Shown: positions 22,540-36,200 of the stretch, one piece after another
Layout of the letters: every line of letters begins with the position of its first letter
Numbering within the stretch: position 1 is the stretch's first letter
Origin: Druceiella hillmani
Lineage: Eukaryota > Arthropoda > Insecta > Lepidoptera > Hepialidae
DNA length: 64,000 nucleotides
NCBI GenBank assembly: GCA_039881145.1
Contig: JAYKKI010000066.1
Location: 10,679,001 to 10,743,000, forward strand
Direction: 5' to 3'
Notes under the pieces: model-generated
What the model was told of the DNA's origin: nothing
What the model saw: the letters and a program-made list of their open reading frames with translations, nothing else
The model's database searches: none
Program-made: the position numbers and the translations under genes

Positions 22540-25500
22540 ATGTTTGTTAGGTTTCCCCAATACTTAGTCAATTTTGTTTAGTAATAATGTTTACCTTTTT
22601 CAAATAACTGTCAGCGGAATAAAAATAAGTTGTATCTTATCTTCACCTTTATGCTGAATCGCTTTGACAATCTTGAAAATTTATATTCATTTTATGCAAA
22701 GGTATTTAGGACTTATAGCCTGAATGCTCATAAATTTCAATTCTTTTAATCATGCATCATTAAAATCCTTGTAAATGTTTTTATGTGATGCTTTAACAAC
22801 CAAATAAATAATTAAAAATGTAAAGAGGCAAATATACGGCATCATCCGAATAAAAGCAACATTCACATAAATTCAGTTTCTTGCTTATTGCAAGATACAG
22901 ACACACATTTCACACACAGCTAGATTGAAAAATGTTGCATTTAAAAAAAGCGCTTCTCATATGCTCCTGAAATAAATTTCACAAAATTAATCAACGTGAG
23001 AATGTAACTATTCACCGAATTAATACATAGTGTAAAACAAATTACTTGGCCTGTCTGTCTGTATGTACGCAATTTTCTAAACAACTTTTAAATTGATTTT
23101 TCCGGTTATATTAAGTTATAGATTGATTTACGATTCAAATACATAACTTATAAATATTTCGTAAAAATAACGTGACCTCTGACAATAAATGTTGATGAAA
23201 TCTGAAAATCGCATACAACCTTAGTATCAAATATTTGTTCAAATGAAACGGTCCTAAATACCTTTACATTTTCGGATTCTCGCTCCATCAAATTCCCAAA
23301 ATTCTCCAAAAATTTCGTCAAAACTATTAATTATTTTGAAATAATGGGAAATACATTTTTCTACAAAGAGCTTTGAGCAATTATATGTGCATTTTTATTT
23401 TTATTTATTTATAACATATTAAAAAAACATCTAACCCATGGAATATAGTCGGGGGGGGAGTGGTATAATAAATAAACATTTAAAATGGAACCGACAAAAA
23501 TATTTTATTTTTAATATCAAGGCTCCATAACTTATTATTGACGTACAAGAATGGAGAAAAATTAATTAGCAATTAAGTTTTTTTTAATTTATTTCAGTGA
23601 CTTCGTAAACAGCAAACATAACATTTAGTATTGGAAAAAATTGTCGCTGCCAAATACTTTCTTCGGAGCAAAGAGTATTTGAGAAAAATAATGAATATAT
23701 TTAAGTCCTAAATGCAATTCCATCACCATTTATATATTTGCATGAAAACACATTTATATTTATGATAAAAAACGATTGAGATTTTGTTTGTCTCAGCTAT
23801 CATTGTTGCAATCAAATAATGTATATTAGTGTACTTATCTTAATGAATTTGACCACCACGTTATTAACAATAGTACATTTATAAAGTTAAAAACGAATCA
23901 TTTTTTTAACTATTATGAAAATTAATGAAACCCTGTTTGATATACTTTATTCGTTTAATAAAATTTTATTCACTTGACAGCTTATAATTACATTTTTATT
24001 TTGAGGTGGAACGAGACAAACTAGAGAATAAATTAAATGAATTACTGCCATCTGTCAAACTTGCTGTATATGCTTTTAAATAATGCAGTTGTGAACATAA
24101 TCTATAACAAGGCATTTGCAAGTATTGTAGCATACAGGCTGACATAAAATTTGTTGATTATGGAATCACTTTTTTCATGTTTTACGAAACATGTCTATTT
24201 AAGCGGAATTTTATTCATGACCAAACATATTTAAAGTCGGTAATAATTGGATCCACCGCTTAACTATTAATATGAATATTTTTTTCAAAACAAAAGGACC
24301 TTATGAAATTTCAAAATAAAAGGTTATCCTTTCCTGCCTTATTTACATAAAAATTGACTTTGTATATAATTTCATTGGAAGTCTATAGGGGTTCACGTAT
24401 TTTGATATCTTGCCGAAAATCATATGAAAAAATATTAATTTTGAAATCATTTATTGAAATAAATAATCTGTATATGTCATTTCACATTATGAATTTCCAT
24501 TTATTCTTTTAGTGTAATTTTGACGGAGTACAACTCTTTTTATAAATATTAATGTATTTCTATTTTTAATCCGACGAAAACATAAAAGTTAGACGTAGTT
24601 TTTTATTTCTTCGCTTGCCTTTTCTCTATGCTTAATCTGCTTAAATAATTTCAATAAATGTTGATAGATCATATAAAGGTTTAAAGAGTTATGTTCGTGC
24701 GCAAAAATCAATTATTATTTCATGGTATTTTAGTCCAAAACACCATCGTAAAATACTTGCCATGTACCGCTTTACAACAAAACTAATTGCTTTAAACGTA
24801 TTTTTCTTATAAAATGAGGTCTTTTCACATGCCCTTCCTTTTTTGTCGAGTTTTACTTGCGCATATCTCCTTATTTTCTCATTAAATATAACGAAGGATT
24901 AGTACTAAGTAAATGTCATAGTTTTTGCGCGCATAGAATCATTAGAATGCAAAACATGAAGTATTTAATTTAGTGTATGTTTCAAATAAATACAGAAATA
25001 CCGTACTAATTGTTAAACTGATTTTGTATTATATAACCAAAACGAAATGCACAAAAAAATACATGGTATCCTTTCCATTGAGCATTTAAAATAAACTGAA
25101 TTATGTAAAAATATTGATTATTTTTTTTTTTTTCAATTTAGAAATTTAACACCTATTTACCGATATATGAAAATTAATAATGAAATACCCCAACAAAGAA
25201 AGTGGAGAATAGTGTTTCCAATAAGACCCTCACAATCAACATTTAAGAACGTATAATATACCTCTTTCGTTCCACGGCGCTTCAGTTTGACAATGAGTAG
25301 GGCTATTATATAACCTTAACATTATATGAGACCAAACGAGACTTCTAGGCCAAACGATATTAGAATTTATAGTTCTATATAACTAGGTTCTCGTAATATT
25401 TTCTAATTAAAATTCATGTCAAAGGAACTTTGATGTGGAGCAACTGACTTGTTTTTTTTCATATATTCATTTAACTGAAAAATTAACTTTAAATTACCAT

Positions 25501-27015
25501 TCCAGTAAAATATTTAAAAATATTATAAAGTGTAATTAAAGAGCTACATTATTTACGATTAAGACATGGGTGGGGCATAATCTTCTGGGAAATTCATACT
25601 AGAATTTAATTTATAACCTCACAATTAGAATACTTCTCGTTTTCAATACCAAAAATCAAAAAAAATAAAACCAAAACCATATTCTATTACATCACGTGCT
25701 AAGTAGACAAGCAGCTATAGGAATATTAATAAGCGTCGTGGTCTCATATTTGAAATGGTAAATTGATTGAATGCTGAGCACCGAAATTATTGTACCGGCT
25801 GACACAAAAGTTTTTTTTCTGCGTTACGTATGTATACTTCAAATTTTATAAATCTCCTTCCAACTGTATTCCAACCGTCTCCTTCCAACAGTCACGATGC
25901 GGTTTGGTAAAATATACTTGTAAAGAATCAAATTTTCAGAGAGCAGGAAAAGTTCCGAGTTCTAGAAATTACGTAGTATCCAGAGACAATTGAAGAAATT
26001 CAAGTAGTAATGGTCTAAATTATAATTTGAATATTCGAAAATTTTGGACAGTTGCTTGCAATTTGGTCAGCAACCACAATCAAAGCTGATTTACATCTTT
26101 TCTCATTGGAATTTGTAATAATAACAATGGTGCAACTTCATTTCTGTATGCTGTGAAATTTCCATTAAAGAATTTTATTAATACAGTTATTAATTTAAAT
26201 TTAATTGGATAAAAATAATTAATTATAACTGATATAATATCCAAAAAGGCATCTTGCACAAATATTCAAGCGCATTTTTTATAAATATTTTAGTTACTAG
26301 ATTATTCTGTAACATTTTGTATATATTAAACCTAAATTAAACTAATGATACAAATTAAAATTTAAAAATCTGCATCTTACATTATACATAAATGATTTTC
26401 ATTATTTTATTTCAATTATAAAGATATAAAAACAAAAATAAATTTTACTTTCACCATGTATCAATTAAATTAATTAATACAGAGAACATCGTAATTTATG
26501 ACAAGTATTAACCATTATACAACTTTATCAGAAATTATGAAAATATTTATAAAAATAAAGTTTTGCAGCAAATAGCAAATGATATTCGATCCTGAAACTT
26601 TACCACATAATTAATAGAGAATCATTATTACCTCGCTTTATGTTATTTTCGAACGTTTATATTGTAAGTATATAATATAAAAATTGTTTAAAGAAAAATG
26701 GGCATCTAGAACTTTTCTTTACGGCGAAGAAAATCTTAAAAAATGGTTTTGTATGCGTCCGACAAATGATTCCAACATTTGTCTGCGTGTTAAAGAATAC
26801 CAAAAACAAATAAAAATTTCAAATTTGTTTAAACAATTTTATTGGAATTAAATGATTCGTTAGCGTCACGAGATTAGGTGTCATGTGGTTTATTTGAAAT
26901 AACTATTTACGTAATTTTAATTATTGACACTACCGTTAAATGTTTCAATTTGTTTTTCTTGAAATGTTATAACGTACTGTAGTAGATATAACAATAATCG
27001 CTCGTAATATAGTAA
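22540..27015. other. gene-free AT-rich stretch
   Basis: No recognised gene or RNA over 4.5 kb. A CTGTCTGTCTGTATGTACGC motif at about 23050 may be another worn piece of the GGTTCC repeat family. A 67-codon frame at 25790-25993 has no family resemblance. Confidence 0.5.
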
Positions 27016-27019
27016 CTCT

Positions 27020-27177
27020 CTTTGAAGAAGGCTACCCTCAATATTATTTCGCAACGGTTTGATAAAGTAATTCTGCCTTTAGAGGATCTGAAAACATTTC
27101 AAGATTGCGATTTATTCAAAGAGATATCAACATCGAGATAAAAATATTTATTGAGTACAGAGATGACAGATATTATT

Positions 27178-27231
<54 letters not shown>

Positions 27232-27238
27232 AATATAC

Positions 27239-27285
<47 letters not shown>

Positions 27286-27292
27286 AATATAC

Positions 27293-27330
<38 letters not shown>

Positions 27331-27760
27331 CTAAAATCGGGTCCTTAATTATTCCATGGCACCATATTCCAAGGTTGAGTTTTGCCCACATAAGTGCTGA
27401 AAAGATCTGAAGATCGCTATATAGACATAAGATTTAAACATATTATGTCTTATGGAAGGGGCTTTGTTAAGTTTTAGACAGACATCGCTTCTAAAGGTCG
27501 TATGGAGTTAGTTTTTGTTGAAGATGATTCTGTGACTGCATAATGGAACATCAGGGAAATCCTAATTCCTCACGCGAAGTCAGTATTAGTCTGTAAAAGA
27601 GCTGCTGCTGTCTTCATAGGTGGTAACCCTCGAGCATACCGAGCGGGCGAAGAGAACGCTTAATTAACTGTGGTCAGGATTCTCCTTTTCGATTGGCCAG
27701 CACGAGATCTTAACTTCACTCCTATCGAGAGCAAAGATATCTGTGAAAAATTCTAAAACA
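27020..27760 (+). pseudogene. Tc1-like (DD34E) transposase relic split by a (TA)n tract
   Basis: Pieces of a Tc1-like transposase occur in the right order. FEEGYPQYYFATV (from 27021) is the start of the paired-like helix-turn-helix, and RDDRYYL (27159-27180) fits the RExDRxL motif. A microsatellite of about 150 bp follows. After it, [17 protein letters not shown] (27348-27400) fits the P.H...RLxFAxxH block. Next is KGRMELVFVEDDSVTA (about 27498-27540), then FIGGNPRAYRA in place of the MQDNARPH catalytic motif, with Asp changed to Gly. Last is DWPARDLNFTPIES, whose Glu at 27727-27729 matches the final E of DD34E. Several stops and frameshifts and the lost Asp make it inactive. No terminal inverted repeats were identified. 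Confidence 0.75.
27183..27328. repeat. compound (TA)n minisatellite
   Basis: (TA)n is interrupted twice by the same motif, ATTTATATATAAATATACGT followed by ACATATA, at about 27221 and 27277. This gives a higher-order unit of about 56 bp. The long frames read through it on both strands (repeated YIYIYI) are artefacts. Confidence 0.9.
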
Positions 27761-27794
27761 GTATGTTAGAATCATACATTTATCCATATATATC

Positions 27795-28555
27795 ATACAA
27801 GAGTTAAAAACAGTTATTATGTTCTAATTGAAGCGTATTCCTTAAGAAATCACCTCAAACCTTATACAGGGCAGTATTACTGAAAAAAATTACGCAGCAT
27901 TGATCAAAAATTTGATCAATGAGTACAAATGCTGGTGAATGATGAATGAGTTGAGAAAAATTTTACGAATGAGTACAAATATTGGAAAAATATAAGAAGG
28001 CGTAAAAGAAATATAAAACAAAAAAAAAGGTTCATTAATGTCATGAAATAAAGAAAATACATATACCAATGATATTGAGTTTTCCTGGCTCTAAAATTGA
28101 ATATACTGATGTAAGTATAAAATAAATTTCATGTAAATTTCGCTGAGAAATCAGTCGAGTTCTGCCACCCACATCCTTTCGTACGAGAAAAGGTCATTTA
28201 AGCAAAGATGGATCGATACGTTTTGTGTAATGTAACGTTCATTTATAAATATTTACTGTGGTAGGAGATAATGAGAAAGTACGATGGTATTTGATATTAT
28301 ATTTTCTGAAGTCTATTTTGTATTCAACTTTAGAAAAATTCTAAATACTTACCACGAGTCATATAATTTTATATTCCTACATCTCTTCAACATATCATAT
28401 TTTACGTCGTGAATATAAGACGATCCACAGGTCAACATTTTTATAAGGCCATTGGTCTTTTTCTTTAAAATAAAATAATTTTTGCGAAGATTCCTTCGGC
28501 TAGGTCATTTTTTGTGAACTCAGATAGATGTAAGTGTAATGAGTGTCCCTTAAGT
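27795..28555. other. gene-free stretch
   Basis: No gene or RNA seen. A local near-duplication, ATGAGTACAAATGCTGG / ATGAGTACAAATATTGG, lies at about 27920-27985. Confidence 0.5.
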
Positions 28556-28559
28556 AATT

Positions 28560-29377
28560 TCTGCTGAATAGCAATTTGAATTAGGAATCTGAAATTAGTC
28601 GCTCATATCCTTCGAATCATAGATTTATCTGTGACCTTCAATTACTTAAATCGAGGTATTATAAGTATTGAAGGTTTTGCTGTAGAGTATAAATAGGCCA
28701 AAGTGCACTCAGTTAAAAAGAGTCAGTGCCGAAGCTTTAAGTGAATAGCGAAGATAATGGACTTAAATCCATATCAAATACGGATTCTATTAATTTACGA
28801 ATTTCGTCTGGGTTACGATGCGAAAATTGCCACAATTGTAAATTTTTGGTTACCCCATACCGGGCATCCAACCAGACACGCATTAACGATACAGGCAAAC
28901 ATGAATGGCAAAGTGTCGGAGAAACAGGAATTTCTGTATCAAAACCTGAAATAAATGCCAAAAAGGTGACGCTCAATTGCTGGTGCAATGTCAAGGGCAT
29001 TATTCATTGGGAGTTGCTTCCAGGGGATCTACAATTAATACAGAGATTTATTGTGAACAATTGGACTAATTAGCTAACAAATTGAGTAGTCAACAGGATC
29101 GAGTTTATTTTCTGAATGGTAATGCTAGACCACTCGTGAAACAAAACGTACTCGTGATAAATGAGATGAGCTCGGCTAGGATCCACTGAAAATATGTTCA
29201 TTTTCATTCACTCGCCATATTCGCCGGACATTGCGCTCTCTGGCTACCATTTGACCAGGGCTCTGATTAACCATTTATTGTTATAGTGCTCATTTATATT
29301 AAATTTAGTGTAACATGTATTTTTTATTAAAAATTGTTTACAGCAACTCGTGTTTAAAAGCTTATTAGCCAACCTAA
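28560..29377 (+). pseudogene. internally deleted mariner transposase relic
   Basis: The ATG at 28757 opens MDLNPYQIRILLIYEFRLGY, a mariner N-terminal helix-turn-helix. After a deletion and a frame change, the text continues with a KPEINAKKVTLNCWCNVKGI block and then IHWELLPGD (about 28945-29030), matching the region before the second catalytic Asp. Further on come VYFLNGNARP, in place of the HDNARPH motif, and HSPYSPDIALSGYHL (about 29210-29255), which is the PPYSPDLAPSDYHL motif with its last Asp changed to Gly. A 17-nt end, CTTATTAGCCAACCTAA (29361-29377), followed by TA, is a typical mariner 3' terminal inverted repeat (TTAGGTTGGC inward). The matching 5' repeat is not clear, though GTCCCTTAAGTAATTTCTG near 28547 could be its remnant. 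The element is dead. Confidence 0.8.
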
Positions 29378-29379
29378 TA

Positions 29380-30135
29380 AATAAAGTAAATAGTAAATAA
29401 TGAATAACACATATTTTCCATATAATAAATAACGTATATTTTCCATTTGAATTAATTACCAGATAATTCTCAATATTGGAGACATTGAATAATAATAATG
29501 TACATTGTAAAAATAATTATTAAGTTTTTATAACGTAACCCATTTGGCTTACGTTATTTTTATTATTTAAAATCAAATTATTGGGCTATATTCAGGAAAT
29601 CTTACTATGACAGTTTCAATCTTCAATGAATCTTAATAAAGCGTAATAGAACTAATTGTCATATTTGGTGTATTATATATTTTCCTAAGAGGTAAGTTTC
29701 TTCATAGATATAAATACTGAACTCTTAATTTATCTTCATGAAATTGAATATCTTCTTTGATATCATTTCCAATTTATATTTAATGCCAGTAAATTGTTCA
29801 GTGAATGATTGTAAACACAAAATAAAATATTGCGCTAGGCTATTTCATAGCTTCTGATTTCTAGCAATTTGATAGTCCTAATATTTTGACACTAATAGCA
29901 AATTTAAAAAAAGGCAAGACAGTTTTTTGCTACAAATTTAAGATGTTTCAACGAATGAATTAGTTTTTGTGTTTAGTTTTATGGTTTTTTGTTAAGTGGC
30001 AAGAAAATATAAAGGATCAAGTGATCTCGAAGTGTGAAAAGTTTTATTCTCTCTTAATAATTTCAATCTGAATATTTTTTTAGCATTTCTTTGTTCAACC
30101 ATATTATTTCACTACATCGATCTTGTGGACTTCGT
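29380..30135. other. gene-free AT-rich stretch
   Basis: No gene, RNA or repeat recognised. Confidence 0.55.

Positions 30136-30139
<4 letters not shown>

Positions 30140-30174
<35 letters not shown>
30140..30174. repeat. (TA)n microsatellite
   Basis: About 17 uninterrupted TA units. Confidence 0.95.
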
Positions 30175-30180
<6 letters not shown>

Positions 30181-30670
30181 ATTTTACTTGATTAATTTTT
30201 TAATTTTGCGGCAATGCTTTAGATAGTCCCAATTTTTTTAAACGCGAGTGTTCTTTTTAAGATTTGTAATGGACTTTTTTCAATGGGTGAATAGAAGATT
30301 TAAAGTGTCCAGTAAAAATATAAAAATTAAAATTCAATGTATACTAGAATATTGAATACAATCTAAAGGTGATAAAAATTGACATTTCGCCCAAAGGCAA
30401 CATTAATATATTACTGATGTCATGAATTAAATAGCGAAACAAGTTAACTTTCGAAACCAGATTCAACGTGCCGTCGAGTAACAAGAAGGAACAATGGTCG
30501 GTAGTGGGCTTTTTGTATATAAAGGCGGTGGAGAAAACAGTATCTATGTTTTAGTGTTTGTCCTCTATGGAAATTATAATAGCTTATAAGATAACATTGA
30601 CTGTAACTAAACGTATTAAAAAATTATATCTAAATGAAGTCTGAAAATAAGTGAATATTGGGATTAAATG

Positions 30671-30685
30671 TTAGGTTAGGTTAGG
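30671..30685 (+). repeat. three TTAGG units
   Basis: TTAGGTTAGGTTAGG is the canonical insect telomere unit, repeated three times. With only three units this may be chance or a small interstitial trace. Confidence 0.5.
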
Positions 30686-31067
30686 TTTTTCATATATAAC
30701 TTGAAAACCAAAAAAGGTAATATTTAATTGTCACCTTTGTCTATTGTCCAAAATTCTTGGAAACATATAAATAATTCCCAAACAACAATCCATTGGCGTG
30801 AAATAATTGTTCTTTTCATTACGGAAAATAATGTAAGAAAAAAAGGTAATAAGAAGGAATTGTATCCAGGTGTATCGAGTGGGAGTTAATTAGTGCAAGC
30901 TTTTTTTATTAGTCACCAATTATTAGTTTAAACTATGTATTCGTATGAACTTAAATACTGATTTAATTACTAAAATTAAGGTACATCGATTCAATACTTT
31001 TTACATGATGCAGTGGCAAATATTTCTGCCTATAAATAAAAATCATTCATTTAAATAAATTAATAAA

Positions 31068-31351
31068 GAATTAAATGAAACTACGTGATGTAGTATTATA
31101 TCTACTTTATTTAAATTCTTTACCACGATCTAGGTTTTGTTTTATTACAACACCTTCAAATGGGCAATAAACAAAGATTATTCTGATGAATGAATGAATG
31201 ATCTTTGTTAATTGCCCACATGAAGACGTTGTGATACAACGAAACATAGGTCGTGGTAAAGAATTGAAATAAAGTAGAAATAATACTACATCACTTAGTT
31301 TCATTTAATTATAAATATTGAACTTCTACAAAATTGATGCCAAATATATTC
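31068..31351. mobile_element. inverted PLE pLTR dimer with 14-bp TSD
   Basis: The left arm (31068-31178) is antisense and again begins at GAATTAAATGAAAC, without the terminal tail. The right arm (31201-31351) is sense and carries the tail. A 22-nt spacer with three ATGA-type repeats separates them. Flanks carry AATAAATTAATAAA at 31054-31067 and 31352-31365, so the whole inverted unit inserted once, although the A/T-only duplication is weaker evidence than at 16 kb. Both hammerheads are damaged: the left core reads TTGAAGG and the right reads ATGAAGA with CATAGG. A transcript would still fold into one long hairpin. Confidence 0.85.
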
Positions 31352-31369
31352 AATAAATTAATAAATAAA

Positions 31370-33175
31370 TTATATAAAAACATAAATTATAAATCCGTTA
31401 ACATTTTAGGAAACCCAAAAAGCGCCGCAAGGTTGTAATAATTATGTACCATCAGTATTAGCTATAAATAGGCTTATTAAAATTCTAAATGTATTTTATA
31501 TCAGAAAGGCTTTCTATGAATTAATGTTTGCTATGATAGAATCTGTCATAATTTTTGACTGAAGTGATTTGGAATAGGAGCAAAATAGCGGTTCGGAATA
31601 TAGGGTTGAATCTTGTTCACACTTTGTTTTTGTTAAGTCGCTACCCTAATTGACATCATTATTTGGATATATCAATAATCGATACATTGGGTTTTAAAAC
31701 TCATAATTGTTTTAAGATATGGAAAATACCTCTTTAATTTATTCCTTTTTGTGTAAGGTATACATGAAATATTAAGCCATTTTAAAAATGTGATACATTT
31801 GTCAATTATAATTCCCAGTTGCATTTTCGGGTTAAATAGTACTTGTTCCAACCTTAGGCTTATTATAAGGGTATCGATAACAAGTATCATCTCCCTTCAT
31901 AATAGGGAATATTTTTCCCATAAACCTTTTCAAAGCAAGACCCGCAAAATTGTAAAATTAATACTTCCGAAAATACAAAATTCTTCATTACTTCCAAATA
32001 AAAATTTTAATTGTTTGCGGAATAGGAAAACGCAGATCAATTTATTGGCATTTCTTTAATTCTCGGTAGGAATTTATTACTCAGAATGTCCTCTAATTAA
32101 TTTTGAAAGTTGGATATTTGTGTCGCCAAAATTGAAATTTTCTGTCATGTTGCAATTTATTAAATCTAAAAGTATAAGTTGTAAAATACGACAAGGGCGA
32201 TAAAGAAAGTAATAAGTAAACCGATTATATCCTAATTCGAACTTAAAAGGTCAAACACGTTTAAAAAAAGTTTGGAAATCGTTAAAACATTTGATGGAAT
32301 TTTTATATCGACGCAATCATTGGTCTTATAATTATGATTTCACAGGACCTTAAAATTAGACATTTATATTAAAAATGTTCAATTTACATTTTTCATTTAA
32401 ACTATCTTTTTTTAAGCTAATAGCGAATATAGATGTCATGGTGTTTAGCTGAATATTGGAATTTTAACTTTTGGTGAAAGTGTAAATGTGTTTATCAATA
32501 TAAAAATAATGTGTTAAATATTACGATTTGAATATTTCAAAACCATCTTCTGAATAATTAGGAACTACGCTAGTGAAATGTTTAATCTGAAAAAGTACAA
32601 CCATTCATCTAACTTTGCATATTTACGTTAAACTTGTATACACGTGCTATCTTTTTTATTCGACAAAAAAAAGTAATAACGTCTACATATTATTAAACTC
32701 TGACTTTGATTTAATATTCATCTTTGATTTAATTTTTTCGCATTCCTCTCAAATACATCGTTTTTTATCATATTTTCCTATATAAGTATAGTCTCGTCAA
32801 AATAAAACAAAATTTCATGTTTCTGGATTTACATGCTTTTTACATAAACCTTTTCAATTATTTTGCATTAAAAATATTTCCAGTCTTTTCTTACGATCGT
32901 GAAAATAAGATTTTGATTATGTCATAATGCTCATGATTTTATTTCACAAAAATAGTTTAAAGATCGAACATATTTTAAAACGTCACTTTAATTCATGTAA
33001 ACGAATTTTGTTGTGTGCGGTTGATAAATCAATTTTGTTGAATCATGCAATTGTTGATGAATGAGATCATTTACATTACCGTGAATTAGGATACGGATGA
33101 ACTAGATGAGGCGTAATTAGTTAATTTAATGAGTTAAATTGAGACAAAACTGATAGTATTTTATACTTGTCCATG
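31370..33175. other. gene-free AT-rich stretch
   Basis: No gene or RNA recognised. Overlapping frames near 31672-32059 on opposite strands have no family resemblance. Confidence 0.5.
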
Positions 33176-33184
33176 AATGTGTTG

Positions 33185-33290
33185 TAATATTCAGCTTATA
33201 TTATGAGAAAGCATAATATAATGTGAGCATAATATATTCAGCTTATATCATGAGAAAGCATAATGTTATAATTCAGCTTATATTATTAGT
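33185..33290. repeat. imperfect tandem repeat, about two and a half units
   Basis: ATTCAGCTTATATTATGAGA plus AAGCATAAT recurs three times with small changes (about 33189, 33236 and 33271, the last truncated). Confidence 0.8.
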
Positions 33291-33299
33291 AACTGCATC

Positions 33300-36200
33300 A
33301 AAAATGGTTGAAAATTAATTTTTGTCTCTGACAAATCTTTTAACAATTATTTTAGTACTCAAATATTGATAGTTATTGAGGTTAGTTATTTAGATTCGAT
33401 TCCTACACCCATTGCAATAATATTTTAATGCTTGAGTAAATGAAATATACCATAAACAATCTGCTTGCTGGACATAGGTTTACTATAGGATATAGGTCTC
33501 TCTTAATACTGTCTCTACTGGTCTCTCTTAATCTATCTCTCTAAATAATGTGTATCATTAGAAGTATAGCTTATTATAGCCATTCTGGGCACCGTAGTAC
33601 GTGGCTTCTAGTAGCAGTAGTGCTGCTGGTCGTCATAGATCTATTGCTTTTAGCTACGCATTCACAAATCCAATTTTAGCCTAGTTTGATGAGCAACCGG
33701 AAATTGAATCTTGGATTACGCATGCTCGGTGCCGTCAAGAGTCATAAGTTTTAGTTAACAAAAAGTTTCGATGAAATAATCCTTTAAAATTCAAATATTG
33801 TTATAAAAAAATTGTTTAATTTAAACTTTAATATAAAGTAAAAATTTAAAGCATTATGATTTAGAATACATGATACTGGATGACATCACATGTTTTATCC
33901 ATTAATATAACTCGGTAATTAAATTTATTAATTGTGAAATAAACTTTTTGGGTTATGTTACTTTTTCACCTATAATGTAATAATTGTATTTATTTCCTTT
34001 CAAATTAATCAAGTCAAAATTTATTAAATATTATTTGAAAGATATATTAATTTCCATTATTCTAGGCAATATTTCCTGGTTCTTTTGTAGTATTAATCAT
34101 TAAACAACTAAAATTAACACTTAATTTTTAATAGACAGAATGCGTGAAAAAATTCAGTCGGCAATAAAATCCAGTATTATAAACAAATTAAATATTCACT
34201 TAAGTTAGTAATTATTGTGTCCCATCAGTAGTTTCTTTCAATATTTTATTATTTCAGTATATTTTAATAATCACCCAATTCAATTTATAGATGCATACTG
34301 TTAGTGAATGGCGGCAACCAAATAAAAGTAAATTACTCTTAAATAACAAAACTCGAGACAAGTTTTATAAATAATTTTTGGAAGCTTGAGTTAAAAATTA
34401 ACTACTGAATATACTGTCCTAAAGTTAAACTAATTGAATTTTATTTATTATGCTTATAAATTAAAATTTGCAAAAGAAGACACAGTTGCGGAGAAAGAAT
34501 TCCTGAAAATTTTCATTTACTAATCTTAAGTGTTATATTTTTATATACGTAGTATAATACAAAAAGGAATATTAAAAGGTCCAGGTTTATGTTACTGACA
34601 GGGTGCCAGTATTTAGTGACTCGGTTCGATATTTGCTATTGTAGCAACGTCCATACAATAATAATTACAGAGTTTTCTCTTTTCTAATTTCAAATTCTGG
34701 GAGATTTAGTCTATAATGATAGTATTTTTACTTTATGCTGGATTCATAATACACTGTGTTATGTTAAATTATGGAAATTATCCCTTACAAATGCAATATT
34801 GATTTTCAATTTATAAAAAATAAAAAAAGGAATTTTGGGCATAGAATTAAATATTTTCAGTCGCTCAGCTTTGGCCACTATAATTGGATCTGACTCTATA
34901 ATTGGATCTGACTGCCAAAAATTTCCGTGAAACTGTGGGTGACAATGAAAATATAGTAGGCTTTTTACAGTGTAAATGTATCTTAGTAACTACCTAAAAT
35001 ATAGATGTATGTACTATAAACCGATATATATTATATAATTCATATCTCTACACACATATCAGTTGTGTATGTCTCGAATAAATTGACGACACACTAACCG
35101 AAATCTCTTGGATATATTAATATAATGAAACATATGTCTGAAAATAATTATTTAAAGTTAAATTTATGTAGCGTATTTAAATTTTGATCGAAAATGTGCA
35201 GAAAATATATACGAAAATTATCTCGGCACGCTCGCTCTACGTATTCAAACGGACATCGGAATTTGAATACATGACACGTGATTACCGCACAAAAGGTGGA
35301 TCCTTAATTGTTAAACATTTAATTCATAATTATTAAACATTAATTAAAACATTATTCGACGATAATATTTAGGCTATACACATTTCACTGTGATATTTAC
35401 ATGCTTCAAAGTATATATGTATTGATTGCTCCTATTCTTTACGAGGGGAAATTTGATTTGTTCAACGAGGTAATATGTGAAAAGTAAATTACCTCGATAT
35501 AAAACGATTTACAAAATTAAGTATTTATTCATTATGCTTTCTTGCTTTCCTATTACTTAATTTACTTATTTTTTGCAACGTTGTTGCTATGTAAGGTTAA
35601 GTACCTGCAAAGGAAAGACAAAACCCCTCAAAAATTTATATTGCTTTTTATAATGTGAACATATTACTTTGACCGTTTATAGGCATAAAATACCGCAAAT
35701 GTCTCAAAAATTATGAGACAGAGAAATATCCTTATAATTTTCTGGTAAATTTTAGACAAAATTCCAGTAAAATATTGTTTTATAATCATTTTGAGTAACA
35801 GTTTCCGAGGGTAAACATTTTTGGAACATTATCAAGAATGTTTCTAGAACAATTTTATTAATTACACAAGACTTTCAGGTGGATTAAGTGAATTGCCCAA
35901 CGATTTTTGTATAACATATATGAGGGTCAATATGCCTTATCAGTATATTCAATAGTTTATGGTAAAATTTACTCTGACTTTTAGGGTGCATTTCAAGTTG
36001 GTTTAACAAAAAAACAGTTAAGTTCAGAGTCGAAAGTTTAAATACCTGCTTTTAGTCACTATAATATGTGTCTTCTGGAAACTTATTGAACGTGTAGAAT
36101 TTGGAGATATAATTATATACGTACATAAATAAATAGTTCTATTTCATTAAATATATCAAGATCATAAAAATAAAAATATAAATAAATCCTTTTAATCAGA

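Noticed and set aside
27105..27410. A 101-codon frame with YIYIYI repeats, and similar frames at 42.4, 44.3, 55.4 and 61.7 kb
   Set aside because: These are (TA)n microsatellites read as Tyr-Ile. They are not genes.
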